DNA of 44,173 bases, from the NCBI GenBank assembly GCA_934292955.1, contig CAKQXZ010000011.1, positions 1-44,173 on the forward strand, read 5' to 3'. Each line of letters opens with the position of its first letter. Position 1 is the first letter of the stretch. Source of the DNA: an uncultured Clostridia bacterium (GTDB lineage Bacteria > Bacillota_A > Clostridia > Christensenellales > Borkfalkiaceae). This document shows, one piece after another, positions 25,825-34,422 of this stretch. The notes under the pieces were generated by a model that saw only the letters and a program-made list of their open reading frames with translations, made no database searches and had not been told where the DNA came from. Position numbers and translations under genes: made by a program.

Positions 25825-26916
25825 TTATATTTTCATTATAGAGACGTAAGAATTGCCGTTCTCTTTGGCAACCACGCCTTTTATTTCGAGCATTGAAAGC
25901 AGCGGGATAATTTCGAACGCTTTCTTACCTGTTTTTATACATAATTCGTCGACGGTTATTTTTCCGTCTATAGCCGAGAGCAATTCTCGCTCGCGTTCGG
26001 TAAGTTCTATTATTGCCCCGTCTTTAAGTCGTATACCTTCGCACAACGCGATGTCTTCCGCGTTTTCGACAAGCGACGCTTTACCGAGTTTGATTAAAAG
26101 ATTACAGATTTCGCCACTTGTTTCGCCGAGCGAATACGGAAATGCATAAATTCTTTTGCTGTATGCTTCGGCAAATTTTGCGGTATGCCTTGTTCCGCTT
26201 TCGGTTGAACCGCTTGAAACAAGCAATCCGTCGCCAAGCGCGGCGATTATTCTGTTCCGAACGGGGTAACGCCATGCCGCAGGCGGAGTTTCGGGCGGAT
26301 ATTCGCTTATCACAAGCCCGCACTCTTCTACTTTTTCAATTAAAGAACGGTTACTTTCGGGATAAATATGATCAGAACCATGAGCAAGAACGGATATAAT
26401 GTTTCCGCTTTTAACCGAACCGAGTATCGCGCTGCGATCGCCGCCGAGCGCACTTCCCGTTACTATAACGACCGAATTTTCAGATAAAGTCCGCGCAATG
26501 GATTCGGTTGCTTTTAACGCAAACGGCATCGTTTTTCTCGATCCGACGATAGAAAATTTTCTATCCGCTTTAAGCAGTCCGATATTTCCTTTCGCATATA
26601 ACGCCAAAGGATACAACGGATAGTTGAGAATATAGAACGGATATTCTTCGTCTTTATACGTTACGACAGTTACGTTCTTTTTATCAAGTTTGTTAAGAAT
26701 ATATTCCGCTTGAGAAAAATTGAACGACCGATCTATTGTATTTGCCGCAGACGAACCGAGATTGTTCTCTATATATTCAACCGCAAGCGAAACGTCGTCA
26801 AAAATATCGCCCGCGTTTTTATACAGAGAAAGCACGCTTGCCTTATGTTTATATTCAAGACCTTCGTAAGAATCAAGCAAAATAATCGCAAGACGGTCTT
26901 TAGTCCGATTATCCAT
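25825..26916 (-). CDS. dprA: DNA processing protein DprA
   Basis: The 363-residue protein has an N-terminal helical region, a Rossmann fold with IVGSRKTMPFALKATESIA, YPESNRSLIEKVEECGLVISEYPP and YPVRNRIIAALGDG, then a C-terminal winged helix. DprA loads RecA on incoming single-stranded DNA in transformation. Several usual signatures deviate: SGxAxGID reads TGSALGGDR, and the ExxxxSGSLxTA region reads GSTESGTRHTA. It lies 5 bases after comM/yifB and upstream of topA, the standard order, so the assignment is firm, but activity may be altered. Confidence 0.9.
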   Translation of the reverse strand: MDNRTKDRLAIILLDSYEGLEYKHKASVLSLYKNAGDIFDDVSLAVEYIENNLGSSAANTIDRSFNFSQAEYILNKLDKKNVTVVTYKDEEYPFYILNYPLYPLALYAKGNIGLLKADRKFSIVGSRKTMPFALKATESIARTLSENSVVIVTGSALGGDRSAILGSVKSGNIISVLAHGSDHIYPESNRSLIEKVEECGLVISEYPPETPPAAWRYPVRNRIIAALGDGLLVSSGSTESGTRHTAKFAEAYSKRIYAFPYSLGETSGEICNLLIKLGKASLVENAEDIALCEGIRLKDGAIIELTERERELLSAIDGKITVDELCIKTGKKAFEIIPLLSMLEIKGVVAKENGNSYVSIMKI

Positions 26917-26921
26917 AGTTA

Positions 26922-28448
26922 TTACCGCTTAGAGAAAGAAAAATTCCTGTACCCGACCGCTTCGAGAATATGTTCGGGTAAAATGTCGTTTTCAAGGTTC
27001 ATATCCGCAATCGTTCTTGCCACTTTAAGAATACGACTTCTTCCGCGAGCCGATAAACCGAGCGATTCGAAAGACATACGCATTATGGTTTCGCTTTCGG
27101 GCGACAACTTGCAATACTTTTCAAGTTGTTTTTCTTTCATCTCGCTATTCGTGCGTATTCCGTCATTTATGAACCGTTCGCGCTGAATAAGCCGCGTTCT
27201 GTTCACACGCCTGCGAACGTCGGCGGAACATTCTTCGTTCCCGTCGGACGCAAGATCGTCGTATGACACTCCGTCGACTTCGATCTGCAGATCGATTCTG
27301 TCGAGAAGGGGTCCCGAAATTCGCGCCCTGTATTTTTCTATCTGCGATGCAGAACATCTGCATTCGGCGGTTTTGGAGCCGTAGTTCCCGCAAGGACAAG
27401 GATTCATACTCCCTACAAGCATAAAACTTGCGGGATACTCAACGGTCATTCTTGCACGAGAAACGGTAACCATTCTGTCTTCAAGCGGCTGACGTAAACT
27501 TTCAAGCGTACTGCGCGGATATTCGGGCATCTCGTCAAGATATAAAACGCCGTTATGCGCAAGGCTTATAACGCCGGGCTTTGCAGAACTTCCGCCGCCT
27601 ATAAGCGCAACGTTCGACGCCGTATGATGCGGCGTAAAGAAAGGTCGCGCACCGACAATACCGATGCCGTCTTTCAGTATACCCGCAACCGAATGAATCT
27701 TTGTGGTCTCAAGCGCTTCGGCAAAACTCATGTCCGGCATTATCGACGGAATACAACGCGCTATCATTGTTTTTCCCGCACCGGGCGCGCCGACAAGCAA
27801 GATATTATGTCCCCCACTTACCGCAACTTCAAGCGCTCGCTTTGCAGCCGCCTGCCCTTTTACATATTTAAGATCGTCTGTAAATTCGCCTTTCGACGCA
27901 GGCGAATAAGTTATATGAGCAACCTGCTCTATCGGAGCAACACCCGAAAGATGCCCCAACGCTTCATTCAGCGTTCTGCAAGCATACACTTCGGAACCTT
28001 CTATATATTCGGCTTCTTTTTCATTGCCCGCGGGAATAATGAATTTGCGCTTTCCCGAAGCGTTAGCCGAAATAATAAGCGGCATGATGCCGTTTACCGG
28101 TCTGATATTTCCGTCAAGCGACAATTCGCCGATAAAAATATAATCGCTTATATCGCACTTGATAATATCCGACGACGCTTTCACAATACCGATCGCTATA
28201 GGAAGATCGAGAAACGCGCCTTCTTTTTTAATATCCGCGGGCGCAAGATTTACGGTAACCACACCCGACGGAAAACGTTTTCCGCTGTTTTTTATGGCAG
28301 ACCTTACACGCTCGCGCGATTCTTTTACCGCCGCGTCGGGAAGACCCACTATATCGAACTTGGGCAGTCCCGAACCGATATCGGTTTCGACTTCGACTTC
28401 GAAAGCGTTCAGCCCTATAAGCCCTAACCCCTTTACTTTACTTAACAT
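26922..28448 (-). CDS. comM: YifB/ComM family Mg-chelatase-like AAA+ helicase
   Basis: A 508-residue protein. The N-terminal ChlI/Lon-S5-like domain (FDIVGLPDAAVKESRERVRSAI) is followed by an AAA+ domain with Walker A LLVGAPGAGKT, Walker B LYLDEMPEYPR, a Cys cluster NPCPCGNYGSKTAECRCS and a C-terminal Mg_chelatase_C domain. In Vibrio, ComM is a branch-migration helicase for natural transformation. The ATG at 28448 (MLSKVKGLG) fits the family start and has a GGGG motif upstream; a GTG at 28460 is the alternative. It lies next to dprA. Confidence 0.95.
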   Translation of the reverse strand: MLSKVKGLGLIGLNAFEVEVETDIGSGLPKFDIVGLPDAAVKESRERVRSAIKNSGKRFPSGVVTVNLAPADIKKEGAFLDLPIAIGIVKASSDIIKCDISDYIFIGELSLDGNIRPVNGIMPLIISANASGKRKFIIPAGNEKEAEYIEGSEVYACRTLNEALGHLSGVAPIEQVAHITYSPASKGEFTDDLKYVKGQAAAKRALEVAVSGGHNILLVGAPGAGKTMIARCIPSIMPDMSFAEALETTKIHSVAGILKDGIGIVGARPFFTPHHTASNVALIGGGSSAKPGVISLAHNGVLYLDEMPEYPRSTLESLRQPLEDRMVTVSRARMTVEYPASFMLVGSMNPCPCGNYGSKTAECRCSASQIEKYRARISGPLLDRIDLQIEVDGVSYDDLASDGNEECSADVRRRVNRTRLIQRERFINDGIRTNSEMKEKQLEKYCKLSPESETIMRMSFESLGLSARGRSRILKVARTIADMNLENDILPEHILEAVGYRNFSFSKR

Positions 28449-28484
28449 CGCATACCCCACATTATATTACCAAGCCGAAGATTT

Positions 28485-30326
28485 TTATAACGTCCAGTTA
28501 TACAAATAAGCGGCGACCGATTCGGGAATATCTATTCCGAGAAAACATACCGCGGACAATCCGAAGAACGCAACTATAACGACTGTCAGCAAAGTCAGAG
28601 ATATGCCGAATACCATACGGTTGACGTTTTTGTTATAAAGTTTATAGGAATAAGGAATTGCAAGAGTTAAAAACACAAGAGAATAGGCAAAACACGAATA
28701 ATCTGTTTTTATTCCGCCTATAAACGAAGCAAGATACGTCATAACGAACGCCACCGCGACAAACAAGCATTCGCGGCTTTGTTCAACGGCAAGAGCAAGC
28801 CTTTCGTTTTTTACTTTTTTACCGCAGTTAAGCGAATATACTACGATATACAATACGGTAAGAATCGTCGAAAACACAACAAGCGCTTTGTTAGCCGATA
28901 TCACACGCGGAGCAAGCCCGTTCATTTTTTCGCTGCCGAGCCCGATAAGCCAGCCAATCGTATATGAACCGTTATTTAACGCCGCTATTTCGTCTATATT
29001 ACGGGACATAACGGCAAATACTCCGCTTACCGAATAAAAATCGGAGTAAATAGCAATAAATATTCCGTAAAAAGTAAGCAATCCTATAAACGGGAATACT
29101 ATCAGCGAAACAAACAAGTCGATAACCGAATACGAAACCGCTTTATAATATTTTTCACGCGCATATTCTTTTTCAAGTCCGCTTTCCGTTATATAACGTT
29201 TTTTAAGCGGACGTATTCCTTTAACCGAGGCAATAATTGCAAAAACAACCATTCCGGGGAGCACGGTGAGAGCAAACGGTTCGATCGCTCCGCCGATCGC
29301 AATCAACGCCCCGGATAAAAGCAGATATTTATAGCGACCGAACGTATAAAACGGGGTGTTAGCGGTGTAAAAAATATATATGCAAAAATATGCGGCAAGA
29401 GCAAAAAACAATCCCGCCGAAACAGCTATACCCGTACCGCCGAGCGCAACCCCCGTACCGCATAACAACCATACGGCAGACGCAAGTATTGCATAAAAAC
29501 GTTCGGTAAAAAGTCTTTTTGCGAAAAAGTAAACGAGTACAAACGTTGCAAACGAAAAGAGCAACGGCATAAAACGTGCACCAAGCGCGGTATTTCCGAA
29601 AAGAACGATGCCGAAGCCGGAAACAAGCACGCCGAGCGGAGTTGCATACCCGGACACATAATTACCGCTGAGAGTATAGAGATTTTTCGCCGCAAGTGCA
29701 ATGCTTTCTTCTTTGTCGGAAAGTAACGTTTTCGAATTGAACGCAAAACCCGACTGCCCGTCGGTAACCGCGGCAAAACCGCCTTTTACGTTTTCGGCAG
29801 ACACAAACGTCCTGTTTTCAAAACCGCCATGGCACTTTGCCGTCAGCTTTTTTCCGTCTTTATCGAAAAAAACTATTTCGTCGAATTCAAAACTCTGCTC
29901 CGTCGTCAATCTTATGTATTTATAGCTTATACTTTCGTTGCCGACAAGATACCAGCCGGGTTCGAACCCACGACCGGTCTTAGACTTTAACGTAATCGTA
30001 ACGGGTTGAGAAAACCATGTCGATACTTTATATTTTTCAATCTGTGCGGCAGACGAACTGCCGACCATGCTGAAAACAATACTTCCTTTATCATCGGTAT
30101 TGTAAACGTTGCCGATCTTTATGTAAGTTTTTTCCGCCGTTCCGTCGAGTTCGATTATAACGCTTTCACCCGAATATTTATTTGAACCTTCGTCGTACTC
30201 GGGTTGAATAAACCAACTATCGCCGGTGGATGCACCGTTGCCAAGCGCAAACGACATTACAGCCAGCATACACAGTGCGATTATTATAACGACAACAAGA
30301 TCCGTCAACCTTCCCCGTTTTTCCAT
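28485..30326 (-). CDS. GT39/PMT-like polytopic membrane protein with extracytoplasmic insert
   Basis: The 613-residue protein has one membrane segment at about 9-30, then about 160 residues of mostly polar, beta-rich sequence predicted outside the membrane, then ten or so hydrophobic segments. The stretch ATPLGVLVSGFGIVLFGNTALGARF followed by YFFAKRLF matches the PPLG...LFG...RFPS pattern of dolichyl/undecaprenyl-phosphate glycosyltransferases (GT39, GT-C fold). The usual acidic pair of the first loop is not evident and HPPLG reads ATPLG, so catalysis is uncertain. It heads the comM-dprA-topA run, 24 bases before comM, behind the promoter at 30415. A sugar-transfer role on the cell surface is inference. 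Confidence 0.65.
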   Translation of the reverse strand: MEKRGRLTDLVVVIIIALCMLAVMSFALGNGASTGDSWFIQPEYDEGSNKYSGESVIIELDGTAEKTYIKIGNVYNTDDKGSIVFSMVGSSSAAQIEKYKVSTWFSQPVTITLKSKTGRGFEPGWYLVGNESISYKYIRLTTEQSFEFDEIVFFDKDGKKLTAKCHGGFENRTFVSAENVKGGFAAVTDGQSGFAFNSKTLLSDKEESIALAAKNLYTLSGNYVSGYATPLGVLVSGFGIVLFGNTALGARFMPLLFSFATFVLVYFFAKRLFTERFYAILASAVWLLCGTGVALGGTGIAVSAGLFFALAAYFCIYIFYTANTPFYTFGRYKYLLLSGALIAIGGAIEPFALTVLPGMVVFAIIASVKGIRPLKKRYITESGLEKEYAREKYYKAVSYSVIDLFVSLIVFPFIGLLTFYGIFIAIYSDFYSVSGVFAVMSRNIDEIAALNNGSYTIGWLIGLGSEKMNGLAPRVISANKALVVFSTILTVLYIVVYSLNCGKKVKNERLALAVEQSRECLFVAVAFVMTYLASFIGGIKTDYSCFAYSLVFLTLAIPYSYKLYNKNVNRMVFGISLTLLTVVIVAFFGLSAVCFLGIDIPESVAAYLYNWTL

Positions 30327-30414
30327 TTTTTTCCTCTGAAATGAAATCGATATGCCGAATGTAAGTAACTACGGAGCATAAAATCCCCCGTAACAGCAAA
30401 GCGGCACTTAAATT

Positions 30415-30443
30415 ATAATACTTTTATCCATCCTAAAAGTAAA
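30415..30443 (-). promoter_or_regulatory. Sigma-A-type promoter of the GT39-comM-dprA-topA run
   Basis: On the minus strand: -35 TTTACT (30438-30443), 17-base spacer, -10 TATTAT (30415-30420). A TATAAT three bases further on (30412-30417) would give a 20-base spacer. Confidence 0.6.
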
Positions 30444-30580
30444 GCGTTTTTTTAACGTTTTTGCGTTTTCATTTATTATATATAATAATGTAATGCGCAT
30501 TTATTCCGCAATTTGCGATTTGCCACCATCCCGCAAAGATAACAAAACATATAATACTTAACTTTTTTTGCAAAAAACAC

Positions 30581-30609
30581 TTGTTTTTACAACACCTTTA
30601 TGATAAAAT
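30581..30609 (+). promoter_or_regulatory. Sigma-A-type promoter of the endonuclease I gene
   Basis: -35 TTGTTT (30581-30586), 17-base spacer, -10 TAAAAT (30604-30609), with TG one base before the -10 box. It leaves a leader of about 60 bases before the ATG at 30676. Confidence 0.65.
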
Positions 30610-30675
30610 TTTATTGTACGGTCGGGAACATAATCAACAATCCCTTTCCGCAAATATAATTAAAAGGATTATGAA

Positions 30676-31695
30676 ATGTTGAAAATTTCAAAACGAATCG
30701 TCGCAATGCTCTTAAGCATTTTAGCCTCATTCACCCTTTTAATCGGCTCGGCATGCGAACCGATTGACAGTTCAGACACGAGTGAAAGTAGCACAAAAAT
30801 CGAATTGGTATACGATAAAATAAACAACAACGTATATGCAGGCGAATTTTCTTACAGTGATTTATATATCAAAATTACCGATCCCAAAGGCGTTTCTACA
30901 AAACTGACCGTCACCGAAGATATGCTGTCGGAAGAGGACAGAAACAAACTGCAAACGCCCGGAATACATGAAATATCGGTAACTTTCGCAAGAAAGGAAC
31001 TGACCATAACGATCACGCTTCTGAAAAAATCTGGCAGCGACAAAACCGATAAAATCACCTATAACGGCGAAGTCCCCTCAGGCTATTATAACGGCGTAGA
31101 CACCCTTCGCGCAGCAAAACTGAAAGCTAAATTAAGAGAAATCATTTCGGTTGTTAAGAAAAAAGAGACTTACAATAATCTTATAAAGGATTTGGTAAAA
31201 ACAGACTGCCCCGTCGGTCAGGAAGGAAAAGTTCTTCTATTTTATTCACGGAAAATTGTATCGGGAACATGGAACCCAAACACAAACTGGAACAGAGAAC
31301 ATGTCTGGCCGCAATCTAAAGGTTGGTTCAAAACCAGCGGCGCGGGAGCAGACCTTCACCATTTAAGACCGGAGAACCCTTCGGTAAACTCTTCAAGGGG
31401 CAACAAACCATTTTCCGATAAAAACAACTCGAAATATTTTACTCCCGATCCAGAAGTGCGTGGCGATATAGCAAGAATACTTTTCTATCTGCTCGTCCGC
31501 TACCCCGAATCCGATTCGTACAACATAAACTGCGTTGCCGAATCTATGGAAATGCTTCTCAGCTGGAATGAATCAGATCCTGTAGACGCATGGGAACTTC
31601 AACGTAACGAAAGAACGTATGAAATTCAGGGCAACAGAAATCCGTTTATAGACTGTGAAGAATTTGCAGATATGATCTGGGAGGAAGCCGCATAA
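30676..31695 (+). CDS. Secreted endonuclease I family nuclease, probable lipoprotein
   Basis: A 339-residue protein. A signal peptide ends at LLIGSAC27, an acceptable though atypical lipobox, so it is probably anchored outside the membrane. Residues 40-118 are beta-rich and look like an Ig-type domain (inference). The nuclease domain (about 130-335) carries the His-Me finger motif NREHVWPQS (E208, H209) and HHLRPENPSVNSSRGN (N238, R241), as in EndA/NucM/Vvn non-specific nucleases. It would degrade extracellular DNA or RNA for nutrition or DNA uptake. The ATG has AAAGG 8 bases upstream. It is a single-gene unit between its promoter and the terminator at 31716-31744. Confidence 0.88.
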   Translation: MLKISKRIVAMLLSILASFTLLIGSACEPIDSSDTSESSTKIELVYDKINNNVYAGEFSYSDLYIKITDPKGVSTKLTVTEDMLSEEDRNKLQTPGIHEISVTFARKELTITITLLKKSGSDKTDKITYNGEVPSGYYNGVDTLRAAKLKAKLREIISVVKKKETYNNLIKDLVKTDCPVGQEGKVLLFYSRKIVSGTWNPNTNWNREHVWPQSKGWFKTSGAGADLHHLRPENPSVNSSRGNKPFSDKNNSKYFTPDPEVRGDIARILFYLLVRYPESDSYNINCVAESMEMLLSWNESDPVDAWELQRNERTYEIQGNRNPFIDCEEFADMIWEEAA

Positions 31696-31715
31696 AAATT
31701 ACTTTTATAAAATGC

Positions 31716-31744
31716 AAACTCCCGTCGATATCCGACGGGAGTTT
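31716..31744. terminator. Bidirectional terminator between endonuclease gene and ftsZ
   Basis: A perfect 12-bp hairpin (AAACTCCCGTCG and its complement, 5-base loop) lies between the convergent ends of the endonuclease gene and ftsZ. The T tract is modest on both sides (TTTGTT on plus, TTTGCATTTT on minus), so it may serve both. Confidence 0.8.
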
Positions 31745-31775
31745 GTTATATAAAATTATAATTTTTTGTAAAATC

Positions 31776-33116
31776 TTATTTATTACGATTAAGAAACTTA
31801 CGTACGAAGAACGGGAGTTCTTTTTTATCTTTTTCTTCTTCGGAATCTTCAAGCAACTCATCTTTTTTAACAAGCATATCATTGTCATCTTCCGAATTTT
31901 CATCGTAGTCAAAATTTGAACGTTCTCTGCCGGCAGCCCTGTCCGCAGCACTGCTTTCCTGACGATTATCATTACGGAACGATTCCTGCAAACGACGAAG
32001 TTCTTCTTTTTTACGCGCTTCTTCGTTTATATCAACCGAACCGTCGACGGCAGAATTGACAAACGTTGCATCTATGCGGCGTTCACGATCCGTTGATGAT
32101 GTAGCAAAGCCCGCAGTTCTATCCGCAAAATCACGTTTTACCGGAGCCGCGGATTCGTCATTTTTATTGAAGCCGGTTGCAATAATCGTAATAACGACTT
32201 CTTCATTCAACGACTCGTTCACGTTCGCGCCGAAAATGATATTGGCTGAGTCGTCAATAACATTCTGAACAAGGCGCGCACCTTCGTTAATCTGCCCGAT
32301 AGTCAAATCTTTACCGCCGGTTATGTTAATAATAACTCCTGTTGCGCCTTCGATGGTTGTTTCAAGCATCGGACTCGACACCGCCTGACGAACCGCTTCG
32401 ACAATGCGGTTTTCGCCCTTGGATCTACCTATTCCCATATGTGCCAATCCCTGATTGGAAAGAATGGTGCGGACATCGGCAAAGTCAAGGTTGATAAGCG
32501 CAGGCGTCGAAATAAGATCGGAAATACCGCAAACGCCCTGGCGCAAACTATCGTCGGCAAATGAAAAAGCATCCAAAAACGGCGTATCCGTCGGCAATGC
32601 TTCAAGAATTTTGTCGTTAGGAATTATAATTATCGTATCAACATATTTCGAAAGATTGGCGATGCCCTTTACCGCGTTCGCTGCGCGTTTTTTACCTTCA
32701 AAAGAGAAAGGTTTCGTTACGCAAGCAACGGTAAGACAGCCCTTTTCTTTAGCCATTTTAGCTATAACGGGAGCAGCTCCGGTTCCAGTTCCGCCGCCCA
32801 TTCCCGCGGCAATAAACAAAAGATCACAGTTATCGCAAAGAGCGGCAAGTTCTTCTTTGCTTTCTTCCGCGGCAGACTCACCGAGTTCGGGTTGAGAACC
32901 CGCACCTAAGCCTTTAGTTAATTCTTCGCCTATCTGAACTCTGTTTTCAAGCGGAACTTTAGAAAGCATCAACGCTTGTTTATCTGTATTTACCGCATAA
33001 AATTCAGCACTCGTAATACCGCTTTCCACCATGCGGTTAACGGCGTTGTTTCCGCCGCCGCCTACACCAATTACTTTTATTCTGGCTACTCTGAGATCGC
33101 CGTCATCCTGGAACAT
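31776..33116 (-). CDS. ftsZ: Cell division GTPase FtsZ
   Basis: The 446-residue tubulin homolog assembles the Z ring. The GTP-binding glycine loop is GGGTGTG (107-113). The T7 loop NLDFADVRTIL and GRSKGENR follow. After residue 320 comes an unusually long, charged linker of about 105 residues. It ends in the conserved tail ELPFFVRKF, used by FtsA and SepF, plus a basic end LNRNK. CGGAGG lies before the ATG. It is separated from ftsA by 154 bases that include two small hairpins. Confidence 0.98.
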   Translation of the reverse strand: MFQDDGDLRVARIKVIGVGGGGNNAVNRMVESGITSAEFYAVNTDKQALMLSKVPLENRVQIGEELTKGLGAGSQPELGESAAEESKEELAALCDNCDLLFIAAGMGGGTGTGAAPVIAKMAKEKGCLTVACVTKPFSFEGKKRAANAVKGIANLSKYVDTIIIIPNDKILEALPTDTPFLDAFSFADDSLRQGVCGISDLISTPALINLDFADVRTILSNQGLAHMGIGRSKGENRIVEAVRQAVSSPMLETTIEGATGVIINITGGKDLTIGQINEGARLVQNVIDDSANIIFGANVNESLNEEVVITIIATGFNKNDESAAPVKRDFADRTAGFATSSTDRERRIDATFVNSAVDGSVDINEEARKKEELRRLQESFRNDNRQESSAADRAAGRERSNFDYDENSEDDNDMLVKKDELLEDSEEEKDKKELPFFVRKFLNRNK

Positions 33117-33270
33117 ATTTTAACCTCCGTATAAACTTCATTTGCGTTAAAAACGCCTGCAACCCGGCATCGGTTGCTCAAATTCTTCCTTACTAAAGTC
33201 GTTTTTTATAAAAACTTCAGCAAACAAATAACTAATAAATTATAAATTCAAATTATATTTTTATATAAAA
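33117..33270 (-). promoter_or_regulatory. ftsA-ftsZ intergenic leader with tandem hairpins
   Basis: On the minus strand an A/T-rich first half is followed by two hairpins just upstream of the ftsZ ribosome binding site: GCAACC/GGTTGC with a 7-base loop and GCGTT/AACGC with a 3-base loop. An ftsZ promoter may lie in the A/T-rich part, but no box pair has good spacing. The second hairpin is not followed by a T run, so this looks like a leader structure rather than a terminator. Confidence 0.4.
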
Positions 33271-34401
33271 TTACAATGTTTTCTTTTCAAGGCTTTTCAG
33301 CGCCCTGTCGATTAAAGAAAGGCAAGCTGCTTTATCGGGTAAATTAAACGCGGGAACAGACGGTACAGCCACAAAAACACCGGTACCCACTCTTGACGAA
33401 AGAAGTTCTTTCGCCCCGCGCATATAACTGATTCCGCCGCCCGTAAGAGCAACGGGCACATTTCTGTCCGGTTCTATATGCCAATCGGCTAAAATTTGCA
33501 AAATCCTGCCCGATAACTCGTCCATACAAGCACGAACAAGCAGATTTGTCTTCTGCACAGGCACCGTTTCATAATCGTCGTTAAGAGTTATTGTATAATT
33601 TCCGCCCGACACCCCGTCAAACCCGAGATTGACAGTCTTTTTTAACTTTTCGGCAAAATCAAAATCAAGCCCCAAGGCATCAATAAGCGAAGCGGTAATA
33701 TATCCGCCGCCGTATGAAAACGCTTTCTGAAACAAAACGCCGCGCCCGTAAGCGATACATACGTTAGTAGTAAGATACCCGCAGTCAATAAGCACGCGCG
33801 GATATTCTTTTTGTTCTTCTTTAAGTAAATAATCGCATTCCGCAAGCGATTCCGAAATAAAGTGTACATTCTTCACGCCCGCCGTTCTGCAGGTATTTTT
33901 AATGAGAAAAGCAAATTCTTTCGAACAAAGCATATAAGACAAATAACCCGTAAGTTTATAAGTCTTAGAACCAATCGGATGAAGAACCCGCCTGCTGTCG
34001 TCAAGTTCGAAATAAATCGCACTGACATCGGTAATAAAATAGTCGGAATCTTTTCCGAGCGTAAACGAATCGTAAAGTTCGCGTATGTCGCGTTCGCTTA
34101 TTCTGCGCTTCCCGGTATAAGCAAGCGTATGTCTTTGCGTTCTGACCGTAGCAAATTCACCCGGAACACCGACGTAAAGATCGGATATACGCATACGGGC
34201 ATTTTTCGTGGTCTCTTCGATAACGGACATAATTCCGTCAGCCAAAGATTTTTTAGAAAAGAATTTCCCTTCGTCGAAACCGTCGTACTCGCTTTCCGAT
34301 ACGCTTTTGAAAATAAAAGTTCCGTTAACGCCACGCTGAGCGATAACGCAAGTAATCTTTTGTGAGCCGATCTCGAGTACGGCAACCGATTTTTTGAACA
34401 T
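33271..34401 (-). CDS. ftsA: FtsA-like cell division actin homolog (divergent, short)
   Basis: A 376-residue actin-fold ATPase, FtsA by family and position between ftsQ and ftsZ. FtsA ties FtsZ to the membrane and recruits the divisome. Phosphate 1 reads VLEIGSQKITCVI (usual DIG is EIG). Phosphate 2 reads LIDCGYLTTNVCI (usual DIGGGTT). The adenosine motif is ALTGGGISYMRG. An SHS2-like insert fits about 80-160. Known FtsAs have about 420-440 residues and end in an amphipathic membrane helix after a linker; here the chain stops at SLIDRALKSLEKKTL with no linker. The start ATG at 34401 follows ftsQ by 21 bases. Confidence 0.85.
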   Translation of the reverse strand: MFKKSVAVLEIGSQKITCVIAQRGVNGTFIFKSVSESEYDGFDEGKFFSKKSLADGIMSVIEETTKNARMRISDLYVGVPGEFATVRTQRHTLAYTGKRRISERDIRELYDSFTLGKDSDYFITDVSAIYFELDDSRRVLHPIGSKTYKLTGYLSYMLCSKEFAFLIKNTCRTAGVKNVHFISESLAECDYLLKEEQKEYPRVLIDCGYLTTNVCIAYGRGVLFQKAFSYGGGYITASLIDALGLDFDFAEKLKKTVNLGFDGVSGGNYTITLNDDYETVPVQKTNLLVRACMDELSGRILQILADWHIEPDRNVPVALTGGGISYMRGAKELLSSRVGTGVFVAVPSVPAFNLPDKAACLSLIDRALKSLEKKTL

Positions 34402-34422
34402 CGAATCCTCCCGTCCGCAATT

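Larger units (their letters stand above)
30327..30675. other. Divergent intergenic region between the GT39-like and endonuclease genes
   Basis: About 350 bases with no gene I can support. It holds a minus-strand promoter (30415-30443) and a plus-strand promoter (30581-30609). The middle is A/T-rich. The minus-strand leader is about 85 bases long and contains only short frames without a good ribosome binding site. Confidence 0.6.

Noticed and set aside
27555..28427. Plus-strand frame of 290 codons
   Set aside because: Antisense to comM/yifB; arginine- and tyrosine-rich translation typical of a shadow frame.
30217..30399. Minus-strand frame of 60 codons overlapping the GT39-like gene start
   Set aside because: Overlaps the leader and start of a well-supported gene; no good ribosome binding site.
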